From Parabacteroides faecis (lineage in GTDB: Bacteria > Bacteroidota > Bacteroidia > Bacteroidales > Tannerellaceae), in the NCBI RefSeq assembly GCF_014647375.1, contig NZ_BMPB01000001.1, forward strand, positions 496,001 to 560,000: a DNA stretch of 64,000 nucleotides, given 5' to 3'. The notes under the pieces were generated by a model, which made no database searches, was not told the origin of the DNA, and was given only the letters and a program-made list of their open reading frames with translations. Position numbers and translations under genes: made by a program. Positions 1-7,177 of the stretch are shown in pieces (position 1 is the stretch's first letter; every line of letters begins with the position of its first letter).

Positions 1-92
1 CCTCTCTTTTTTGATTCTTTTATTCCTTTCCCATAGGCAATTCGTTAGATTAGACATATTAGTATTTATTTCCGTAGGGTTAACACCCCCTG

Positions 93-1091
93 CTAAGGAG
101 TTCTCCTTTTCAGGAAAACAGTATCTCCTTTATACTCATAGACAACCGGAGTTGTCAGGTTGATAATGTCGATAAAGTTTTCAAGACTGTTGTTACGGAT
201 CGTTCCTATGTAACATTCCTTTTTCAACGATTCGTCTTCTATATGGATGGTCGTATTGTACAGGCGGTTCATGATATGAGCGATCTCTTCCAATGATTCG
301 CCGTCGAAAGAGATTTCATTCTCCCTCCAAAGGGCAATACTGGCCATATTTTCATCCTTATACTGAGTAAAACTCCGGTTCAGCAGATCGACCCGGACCG
401 ATTCGTGCGGCCGGAGGATCGCCACATAGTCATCATAGCTGACTCGTACAGAACCTGAGAACAGCGAGGCAATCATTTTATTATCATTCCTATAAGCATT
501 GATATTGAAGGCCGTGCCCAATGCTTCGACCTGCATGCCTTTCGCCTCTACAACAAAGCGTTTCTCCGGATTCTTAGCGACCTCAAAATAAGCTTCCCCT
601 ACCAACGCCACATTACGCTCCTTCATGCCATAGTCAGCCGGATAGCTGATCTTCGTATCGGAATTAAGCCATACTTTCGTGCTGTCAGGCAGGGTGACAA
701 AGGCCCGCTGGCCCTTCTCTGCCGATACCGTAAAACTCTGCGCTGCCAGCTGTTTCTGCTTGTGGCTCATATTATAGTTGAGCAGGCTCAAAACGACAAT
801 GACGCAAGCAGCCGCTACCTGCGGCCAGATCTTCCAGGAAACGCGCGGACGCAACGGAACGGCCTTCACCTCTTTCTTCTTCTCATCCAGATCCAGATTC
901 AGATTCAACCGGCGATACATACGTTCCTGCACATCACGCGGCATCTCATCCGAACTGTCTTTCCAGGCAGTCTCGAACAACGCAAAGAATTCCTCTTTGG
1001 ATGCACATTCCCGGAACCATTCCATCAGCTGCCGATTTTCCTCCTCGGTAGTAGTTCCTGCTATCAGACGGTGAAGTAATTCTATTCTCAT
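93..1091 (-). CDS. FecR-family anti-sigma factor
   Basis: Inner-membrane anti-sigma factor of 332 aa that would hold an ECF sigma factor inactive until a SusC-type transporter signals substrate binding. Residues 1-80 form the cytoplasmic sigma-binding part, residues 88-106 are a hydrophobic membrane helix, and the FecR core follows with the family motif LPDSTKVWLNSDTKISYP at 134-151. The C-terminal 70 residues look like the DUF4974 domain that contacts the transporter's STN domain. The gene lies 139 bases downstream of the ECF sigma gene on the same strand, the usual order in Bacteroidales PULs. The susC gene expected next is beyond the left window edge, so the regulated locus cannot be seen. 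Family assignment is secure; the substrate is unknown. Confidence 0.93.
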   Translation of the reverse strand: MRIELLHRLIAGTTTEEENRQLMEWFRECASKEEFFALFETAWKDSSDEMPRDVQERMYRRLNLNLDLDEKKKEVKAVPLRPRVSWKIWPQVAAACVIVVLSLLNYNMSHKQKQLAAQSFTVSAEKGQRAFVTLPDSTKVWLNSDTKISYPADYGMKERNVALVGEAYFEVAKNPEKRFVVEAKGMQVEALGTAFNINAYRNDNKMIASLFSGSVRVSYDDYVAILRPHESVRVDLLNRSFTQYKDENMASIALWRENEISFDGESLEEIAHIMNRLYNTTIHIEDESLKKECYIGTIRNNSLENFIDIINLTTPVVYEYKGDTVFLKRRTP

Positions 1092-1230
1092 AATTTAATT
1101 CGTATATATATAATAGTCGATTAAGTACATCGGGTACTTAATCGACCTATGCAATATATTGCATATTTAACTTTAATTCACAAAACACGCTGTTATTAAC
1201 AAGAAAGAAGTCAGGCAAAAGAGCGGCGTT

Positions 1231-1791
1231 TCACATGGAAAGATAAATGAGCAGGAAAGCCACAGCCTTATCTCCCAACACCTTACGAAGCTCCTTCAAT
1301 GCATGGTAGATATGCACGGCAACCGTACGTTCGGATATAGTCAGTTTTTCTGCTATTTCAGCGTGCGAGAGATTTTCAAAACGGCTCATGATAAATACTT
1401 TCCGGCGCATTTCCGGAAATGAAGAGATGACATTGAAGATATATTCCCTCAATGACTCGGCTTCGATCGCTCCTTCGTCCGAATTGGTGATCAGATTACT
1501 ATCATTGATATCTTCCACCGATTGGTTGTTATGGAATGCCTTTCTCACATAGTTATAGGCCAGGTTACGGGCGATGGTAGCGATATAGGCCTCAAAATTA
1601 AGTTCCGGCTGTATCTGTCCGCGCCTCTCCCAAATTGTCAGAAAAAGTTCCTGCACGATATCTTCAGCGGCATCAGAATCATTCAGCAGATACAAAACGG
1701 TATTGTATACTTTCGGACTATACCGCCAATAAACGGTATTAAAAGCATCCCTATCTCCCTCTTTAAGGCGATACAAAAGTTTACTATCCAT
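1231..1791 (-). CDS. ECF-type RNA polymerase sigma-70 factor
   Basis: Extracytoplasmic-function sigma factor that directs RNA polymerase to a PUL promoter. Region 2 is visible as DAAEDIVQELFLTIWERR and region 4 as the helix-turn-helix LSHAEIAEKLTISERTVAVHIYHA near the C-terminus. The frame is open up to 1866, but a TATCTTTG promoter box lies at 1855-1862 inside that extension, so transcription probably begins near 1848. Initiation is then at 1815/1812 or at 1791. I chose 1791, where the protein begins MDSKLLYRLKEGD, because this gives about 186 aa, normal for the family. The partner is the FecR gene just downstream. Confidence 0.92.
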   Translation of the reverse strand: MDSKLLYRLKEGDRDAFNTVYWRYSPKVYNTVLYLLNDSDAAEDIVQELFLTIWERRGQIQPELNFEAYIATIARNLAYNYVRKAFHNNQSVEDINDSNLITNSDEGAIEAESLREYIFNVISSFPEMRRKVFIMSRFENLSHAEIAEKLTISERTVAVHIYHALKELRKVLGDKAVAFLLIYLSM

Positions 1792-1854
1792 ATTTATGCT
1801 GCTATCCCCCATCATTAAACATAAAATCTTATGTTTCACTATGAAATAATATGC

Positions 1855-1862
1855 CAAAGATA
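1855..1862 (-). promoter_or_regulatory. Bacteroidales -7 box (TATCTTTG) for the sigma/FecR pair
   Basis: The minus strand reads TATCTTTG, a match to the Bacteroidales -7 consensus TAnnTTTG. No clear -33 TTTG is seen at the usual spacing. Its position inside the longest open frame argues for a downstream start of the sigma gene. Confidence 0.5.
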
Positions 1863-1893
1863 GCAATTTTATTTATCTTATATAAAAACGCTC

Positions 1894-2796
1894 CTATCCT
1901 CCGATAACCGTCACATACCGTAAAAGCTCGCAATTCCCGTCGATATCCAGTATGCCTTTTTTTAATAATTCGCTTTCCAGCCTCTTAAACGACACCTCTC
2001 CCATGTTATGCAATGTTTTCAACTTATCCAGACCTTTGTGTTCTATAACATACTTCATCAAGTCCTCGAGCGTCTCTATATCATTGCCTCTTAACGCATT
2101 GACGGTCCTTCTATCCAGCTCGAAAGGGACAGTCAACGGCTTATCCAGTAAGTGCCGCTGGTCCTCTATAGAGATCTTCTCTCCGGAAAACTTTATCCGC
2201 AAGGCTAGCGCACTCTCCAATTTCTCTATTCTGGTATTCAACGATATTATCTTTGATTTCAGTACTCTGATTTCTTCTTCTTTCTCTACGCCCTCATCCA
2301 GATATTTCCTGACAAATCCGGTCTGAATGCCGATATCCGTCAGGGCATCCTGGAATATGATCTTTACTTTACGCTGTGTAATATTGAGATGTTTTGCCAC
2401 CTTTCTGATACTTATATGGGTTGCCAACGCATGAAATACGAATTTCTTTCTCTCGGAGTTAAGCAGATTGCGCATTTCCGTTATGATAAACAGATATTCC
2501 GGAGTGAGCTTCTTAAATGATTCGGACAGGAACTCTTTCTCCGTCACATATTTTCTAGGGGATACAGGTTGTGGCTGTGTCTCCGCGCTTTGTTGTTCAG
2601 ATACGGGAGGTTGTTCAGGCATGGGAGATGGTTCAGGCATGGGAGATTGTTTATCGGGCGTTGAAGGGACAACACAAGCTTCCTTCGACGACGTTGCGGC
2701 AGGGTCAGGAAGCGGATTACTTACAAGGCTGAGCTTCGGGTCGTAGGTAAAAAGATGTTTTACATAATCGCGTAATCTAGTTAACAAATTCATCAT
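1894..2796 (-). CDS. Putative transcription regulator: sigma-4-like HTH plus RNAP alpha-CTD-like domain
   Basis: I recognise no named family, but the 300-aa protein has clear parts. A short N-terminus is followed by a proline/glutamate-rich linker (about 30-80) containing a duplicated PEPSPMPEQ-like stretch. Residues about 90-155 hold a helix-turn-helix that resembles sigma region 4 (IRKVAKHLNITQRKVKIIF). Residues about 168-200 form a heptad-rich coiled coil. Residues about 215-290 resemble the C-terminal domain of RNA polymerase alpha, with LRGNDIETLEDLMKYV followed by a helix-hairpin-helix around LHNMGEVSFKRLE. There is no signal peptide, so it is probably cytoplasmic and binds DNA or RNA polymerase. 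It has its own upstream promoter box (2876-2883) and is read toward the ECF sigma gene. The function is inferred from domain resemblance only. Confidence 0.7.
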   Translation of the reverse strand: MMNLLTRLRDYVKHLFTYDPKLSLVSNPLPDPAATSSKEACVVPSTPDKQSPMPEPSPMPEQPPVSEQQSAETQPQPVSPRKYVTEKEFLSESFKKLTPEYLFIITEMRNLLNSERKKFVFHALATHISIRKVAKHLNITQRKVKIIFQDALTDIGIQTGFVRKYLDEGVEKEEEIRVLKSKIISLNTRIEKLESALALRIKFSGEKISIEDQRHLLDKPLTVPFELDRRTVNALRGNDIETLEDLMKYVIEHKGLDKLKTLHNMGEVSFKRLESELLKKGILDIDGNCELLRYVTVIGG

Positions 2797-2875
2797 AATA
2801 TAAATAGTTTAGTTTAAGTCAAAATATAAAAGAAGAAAGTCAACGCCATGGCTTCTAAAACATTCCCTACAAGGA

Positions 2876-2883
2876 CAAAGGTA
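2876..2883 (-). promoter_or_regulatory. -7 box (TACCTTTG) for the alpha-CTD-like regulator
   Basis: The minus strand matches TAnnTTTG 80 bases upstream of the start at 2796. No matching -33 element is evident. Confidence 0.4.
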
Positions 2884-3158
2884 ACGGATATGATTAAAAA
2901 AACAACAGAATAAGCAAGAAAATCAATGTCAGGACTAAAAAACTGCCCTATCCTCACGAACCGAACAGTCATCTACATATTTGAATGAGTCGTATACATC
3001 TTCCAAATATGAATAGTTGGGAGCTTATGGAAAGCTCTAACCCTCTTTTAATGTTTACCAGTCTTATCTCCTCTTTCATTTGTATCTACATTTATGAATC
3101 TAAAACCTGTTATTTCTTTCTTACAAAGAAAGGCAGAATATTCCCATACCCCAATATT

Positions 3159-3204
3159 CATGCCTAGGTAAAAAACATAAACGACTAAGTTTTTTACCTG
3201 GCAT
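3159..3204. repeat. Long hairpin upstream of the XRE gene
   Basis: The arm CATGCCTAGGTAAAAAAC (3159-3176) pairs with GTTTTTTACCTGGCATG (3188-3204) with one bulged base and an 11-nt loop. It lies 100 bases upstream of the XRE start and before its -7 box, so it is not in that mRNA. The T-run inside the stem is unlike a classical terminator. It may be a protein-binding site or a small palindromic element. Confidence 0.55.
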
Positions 3205-3275
3205 GCAGGAAAAGAAAAAAGCAAGGCAGATTGTTATTTCCTATATGACAAGCAAGGACTTTATCGTTTTGTCCT

Positions 3276-3283
3276 TATATTTG
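3276..3283 (+). promoter_or_regulatory. -7 box (TATATTTG) for the XRE gene
   Basis: An exact TAnnTTTG match 22 bases upstream of the ATG at 3306, which gives a short leader. The -33 element is not obvious. Confidence 0.5.
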
Positions 3284-3305
3284 TCTCAAATAAACTAAGT
3301 TCGAT

Positions 3306-3767
3306 ATGGAAAGAGAAACAGAAGAGAAAACCGGAAAGAACGTTCACCAGGGTGCGAACGTCCGCAGATTACGTAATATAATGGGTGTCAAACAAAGCTC
3401 ATTGGCGGAAAAGCTCGGTACTACGCAGCAAAAGGTTTCACGCATCGAAAGCCAACGGGTGATCGAAAAAGACACATTGCTCCAAATCGCGAATATCCTC
3501 CATGTTTCCCCCAAGATCATTGAAGAACTGGATGAGAACCCGCTGTCGATCGTGATTGAGAATAACAATTTTGAAACAGGTTATGGCAGTATTGGTAATT
3601 TAGGAATAATCCAGAATGATCAAAACAACGAAAACACGATCAACAATCCCCTGGATAAAATCATGGAATTGAATAAACAGTCCACCGACCTTTTTGAACG
3701 CATGCTGGCTGTTGAAAAGGAAAAGTCCGCCTTGCTGGAACAATTGTTGAAGGAGAAGGGGAAATAA
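3306..3767 (+). CDS. XRE-family helix-turn-helix transcriptional regulator
   Basis: Cytoplasmic DNA-binding protein of 153 aa. Residues about 18-72 are a Cro/C1-type helix-turn-helix (VRRLRNIMGVKQSSLAEKL, then TTQQKVSRIESQ as the recognition helix). The middle is rich in Asn and Gly, and the last 40 residues form a charged helix (MLAVEKEKSALLEQLLKEK) likely to dimerise as a coiled coil. Similar proteins are common as stand-alone regulators in Bacteroidales. It is monocistronic, with no obvious partner toxin or phage gene next to it. A GC-rich palindromic repeat follows the stop codon. The target is unknown. Confidence 0.85.
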   Translation: MERETEEKTGKNVHQGANVRRLRNIMGVKQSSLAEKLGTTQQKVSRIESQRVIEKDTLLQIANILHVSPKIIEELDENPLSIVIENNNFETGYGSIGNLGIIQNDQNNENTINNPLDKIMELNKQSTDLFERMLAVEKEKSALLEQLLKEKGK

Positions 3768-3806
3768 GGCCTGTCTATTATAGCGCATATCTTGTCAGAT
3801 GTGAAC

Positions 3807-3884
3807 GTAGGGGCGGGGTCTGCCCGCCCATCTTCACCGGTTGTTATATTATCGTCGCAAAGGGCGGGCAAACCCCGCCCCTAC
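3807..3884. repeat. GC-rich palindromic repeat (REP/MITE-like)
   Basis: The 23-base arms at 3807-3829 and 3862-3884 are complementary at 22 positions (GTAGGGGCGGGGTcTGCCCGCCC in inverted form, the lower-case base being the only mismatch), separated by a 32-base loop. It is far more GC-rich than its surroundings and sits between two convergent genes. Similar GTAGGGGCGGG palindromes are dispersed in many bacterial genomes. It could also act as a strong bidirectional terminator. No encoded protein is present. Confidence 0.8.
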
Positions 3885-3910
3885 AGAACCTGTTATTTGG
3901 GTTCAAATTT

Positions 3911-4579
3911 CTATAGCTTCTCTATTTCCGCTACCGGCAACCCTGTACATTCGGCAATGTCGGCTGTACTTATGCCCATATGTTTCATGTTAACTGCTGT
4001 TTGTCGTAACCTGGTCTTTCCTTCGGCAAGTCTTTCTGCCAGCCCTTCTGCTTTGCCTTTGGCTTCTCCCTCTGCTAGTCCTTCGATCCGACCCTCCCAT
4101 TTGGCGGTGTCGAGCACATCGTTCTGGATCATGATTACATTCAGATGTTCATCGTATGCATGCCGCTCACTCGTAGACATCGAGTAGTATTTCAGTTTTT
4201 CCCGGGCTTCACGAAGACCCGGTACCGTCGTGTCAGGACGAATCGTTCCGTCTTTCAGATATTCGATCCATTCGTCCAGAGGGGTCATAGCTACTTTATC
4301 GAACTCGTTTACACGAATCAGGATATACTCGGGGAAGATATTTGCGGGCAGGCGGGTGATAACGGCATCACGATCGCGAGTATTGATTCGCAAGCGGTCA
4401 CCGGTATGTACACCCGTGAAATGGTTCTGCCCGTGGTAGATATAATCTGTGCCCACGCCGAGGTCGAAATAAAGGATGCTGATGGAGTAGATTTTCTTTA
4501 TATCCCGATAGCCTTCACCCAGCGAGATATGCTCGGTGATGGCTTTGGCTACACCGTAAAGGATGCGTTCGAGATAAAT
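3911..4579 (-). pseudogene. 5'-truncated Rpn/PD-(D/E)XK nuclease-family transposase remnant
   Basis: The C-terminal part of an Rpn-family recombination-promoting nuclease. Reading the minus strand from 4579, the frame gives IYLERILYGVAKAI, then KKIYSISILYFDLGVGTDYI and HTGDRL, and ends in the family's Glu/Gly/Lys-rich tail followed by a small helical domain. The N-terminal nuclease core with its catalytic Asp and Glu-x-Lys residues is missing. The frame is closed at 4580-4582 by the TAG stop of the neighbouring PUL 1 gene, and both genes share that frame. A GTG at 4456 could give a 181-aa product, but it would lack the active site. The likely explanation is a rearrangement that fused PUL 1 onto a decayed Rpn gene. 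Confidence 0.75.
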
Positions 4580-7048
4580 CTATTCCCTTATACTTTCCTT
4601 ATTTCCCAATGCCTTAAATTCCACATCGACAGAGGGGGCTTTGGGGGAAGAGAAGTCGCATTGTACCGTCACATTATTTTTCCCTTTATTCCAAGAGGTC
4701 GTTCCAGAAACATCAAAACGCTTACGCGGTTGCCAGAAAGCATCGCAAACATAAACCGACGTGCCATCGCAATACAGCTTATCTCCCGCTTTCAGCAGCT
4801 CCTGTATTTGGATCGGAGCGCATCCTTCCACCAGTATTTGCATGTTTGCTATTTGAGCAGAAACGTCTTCACCGGCTTTAACCACCGCATAGAATTGCAC
4901 CGGTTGTTTCTCATACGGATTGTCGAAAGTAAATTTACTTAACAAAGGTTCTCCCGTTTGTACGGAACGATACTTGTGGATATTATCCCCTTTCAAGGTT
5001 ACTTCATACAGGTTCCAAGCCTTATCGCTCGCCTTTTCCAAATGGAATTCGTTTTTAGGATTCTTCATCTTCTCTCTTTGTGCAGCTGTTAACAAATGGT
5101 TGTTGCGCACTTTCTGCCATTCACGAATGGCCTCAAAAAGGCGGCTCTTAAATCCGCTCTGTTCGATGCTTTCGTCTACACGCAATAAATAGCCGGCATC
5201 AAAAGCGGCACTACGTGCCTGGATCCATTCAATATCTTCCGGCCGATAAGTCTGTTCCAATTTAAACCAACCCAACATGCCCGGCATCAGGTTACGTTCG
5301 AAATAACGCTGGTTTTCCAAACGGTAATTGACCTGGCTTTCACGCAGATTGTCGTACCAAGGTTCTCCCCAGTTCATGAAAGAATAGATATGCCACCAAT
5401 AATGGAACGGTGATGAGCCACAAGAGATAATACCTTTCTGATCCAGGTCGTCAAACCATTGTTTCAGGAACCTGGAAGCCCCATATAAACCATGTCCCGT
5501 AGGTGACCCACCGTAATAACCGTCGAAGTCCATCAATCCGACTCCCGTTTCATTACATACTTCAGCCAAACGTTTTGCAAAAACATCACTCAAATGAATA
5601 TCCGGGAAAAGACCGCTATAACAATTATTCAGCAGCTTATCGATCTTTTCACCCGTTTTATGAGCCGTTGGTTTCGTTCCGAACTGTCCGCGAGTGCAAT
5701 CCAACAATTTATAAGGTTTATCCGATGTCACCTCCCGATACGACACAATCTCTGTCCCAATCTTTGCCGAATGCGTTTCACCCAAATAGGTAAAAAATTC
5801 CGGTGATTCAATTTCTATATCCTTATCAGTAGCACTGATCTCTTTTGTTAAAACAGAACTTCCTGAAATGGCCAGGCTATCACTAGGCACGGGAGAGACA
5901 TACGGGTCGTGCGTAGAAGTAAACATCGTCAGTGTATGTACGCCGATTTCAATGCCACGAGCTTTCGCTTTGTCGGTAAATGCTTTAATTTGCTCTGCTC
6001 CCTCCGGAAAACGAGAGGTGTGTAAATCAAAATGTCCCCAGCTTTTGAATAGGTCCCCGATATGAACCAAATTGAAGTTACAAGAATCGGCATAATTCAA
6101 TGCATTATCCAACGAACGACCCTCATATAACATATAAGCCGGATTCCGGAGTTTCCGTTTTTTGATCCACTCTCCGTTCATCATCGGATGTGGCAATCCT
6201 TCCTGCACCTCGATCTTCCCTATGACATCAACCGCTTCCGAAGAGGGTGCGGCAAACAAGGCAATAGAACTTCCTACGAAATCCTGATCCAAAGCCGTCA
6301 CCGTCTGTCTTCTTCCTATATAATCTATCACTTTTTCTTTTCGCCAATCACGTGCGAAAAATTGAATATCACTACCATACGGACGTGCTACAGCCGCATT
6401 CCCCCTGATCATACGTACATATTCGGGCATATCTCCTTCTTCATTCACATTGATGTCGTACGTTTGCTGTCCGATCTTATCTTTCAAATCGTCGGGCACC
6501 TCTTGTCCCGGCAGCGAATCGATGTAACAACCGCCTGTAGCATCATCGCCCAAATGAGGTCGTCCTTCTGTCGTGTTGATACCGAGTGCCTGTACTCCAA
6601 CGGCAAACACGGTATCGTGTACCACTCCCACCGTCTCTCCTATATATTGAGATATATCGGTTGCATAAGGCCCCCAGGCAATAGCTTCAATCTGATCACG
6701 ATTACTTAACGAAACCAATGACAAACGGATATATCCGTCTTTTATCTCTTTGGAAACGACCGCTTCCGATTGGTTGGCAAAGGTCAGTATCCATTTATCT
6801 GCTTCGGTTTTCAAGCCAGTAGGCAGGATATACTCTTTCCCGTCATAGAGACTCAACACAGGAGAGGAACCCTCTTTTGCCAAGTAGTTCACACCGGTTC
6901 GGTTGTCTGCCACTTGACGGATAAACCCTTTTCCATCTACACTGAATGTGGCATACTGAGTCGATAGTTCATCGACATATGATTGATTGCATGCGCATAG
7001 CATTAGAAATGCTACTACATAAATACTGCTAATTTTTCCCAATCTCAT
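4580..7048 (-). CDS. Secreted lipoprotein, predicted TIM-barrel glycoside hydrolase of unrecognised family (PUL 1)
   Basis: An 822-aa lipoprotein; the signal peptide ends at the lipobox LCAC near residue 19. Residues about 30-280 look like a beta-sandwich. A probable (beta/alpha)8 barrel runs from about 300 to 650, interrupted by a small beta insertion at about 385-470. Conserved acidic residues D507 and D509 in LMDFDGYYGG sit where a retaining glycosidase could carry its nucleophile. It is a paralogue of the 733-aa protein encoded at 10116-12317, sharing the motif CYxGxxPD and the D-x-D-G site, but it has an additional C-terminal beta domain of about 140 residues. It is the last gene of PUL 1, and its TAG stop directly abuts an Rpn remnant in the same frame. 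I cannot name the family or substrate. Confidence 0.75.
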   Translation of the reverse strand: MRLGKISSIYVVAFLMLCACNQSYVDELSTQYATFSVDGKGFIRQVADNRTGVNYLAKEGSSPVLSLYDGKEYILPTGLKTEADKWILTFANQSEAVVSKEIKDGYIRLSLVSLSNRDQIEAIAWGPYATDISQYIGETVGVVHDTVFAVGVQALGINTTEGRPHLGDDATGGCYIDSLPGQEVPDDLKDKIGQQTYDINVNEEGDMPEYVRMIRGNAAVARPYGSDIQFFARDWRKEKVIDYIGRRQTVTALDQDFVGSSIALFAAPSSEAVDVIGKIEVQEGLPHPMMNGEWIKKRKLRNPAYMLYEGRSLDNALNYADSCNFNLVHIGDLFKSWGHFDLHTSRFPEGAEQIKAFTDKAKARGIEIGVHTLTMFTSTHDPYVSPVPSDSLAISGSSVLTKEISATDKDIEIESPEFFTYLGETHSAKIGTEIVSYREVTSDKPYKLLDCTRGQFGTKPTAHKTGEKIDKLLNNCYSGLFPDIHLSDVFAKRLAEVCNETGVGLMDFDGYYGGSPTGHGLYGASRFLKQWFDDLDQKGIISCGSSPFHYWWHIYSFMNWGEPWYDNLRESQVNYRLENQRYFERNLMPGMLGWFKLEQTYRPEDIEWIQARSAAFDAGYLLRVDESIEQSGFKSRLFEAIREWQKVRNNHLLTAAQREKMKNPKNEFHLEKASDKAWNLYEVTLKGDNIHKYRSVQTGEPLLSKFTFDNPYEKQPVQFYAVVKAGEDVSAQIANMQILVEGCAPIQIQELLKAGDKLYCDGTSVYVCDAFWQPRKRFDVSGTTSWNKGKNNVTVQCDFSSPKAPSVDVEFKALGNKESIRE

Positions 7049-7177
7049 TGTTTACAGCTTATTTATCTGATTTTCCTATTTATACTCATTTTTCACAAAC
7101 AAAAATAATGCTTACTGATAAGCCATAAAATAGCAAATAATTGTCTATTCCATGGATTATTATTGTTTCTACTGTAG

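Larger units (their letters stand above)
2797..3305. other. Intergenic region between divergent regulators
   Basis: About 500 AT-rich bases between the minus-strand regulator and the plus-strand XRE gene. It holds a minus-strand TACCTTTG box (2876-2883), a long imperfect hairpin (3159-3204) and a plus-strand TATATTTG box (3276-3283). A 60-codon open frame at 2985-3167 has no recognisable features and is probably not a gene. Confidence 0.6.

Noticed and set aside
2985-3167. 60-aa plus-strand open frame
   Set aside because: No recognisable domain, no promoter or ribosome-binding support, and composition like the surrounding AT-rich spacer.
4145-4942. Long plus-strand frame of 265 codons across the Rpn remnant and the end of the 822-aa gene
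   Set aside because: It is the antisense shadow of two recognisable minus-strand reading frames.
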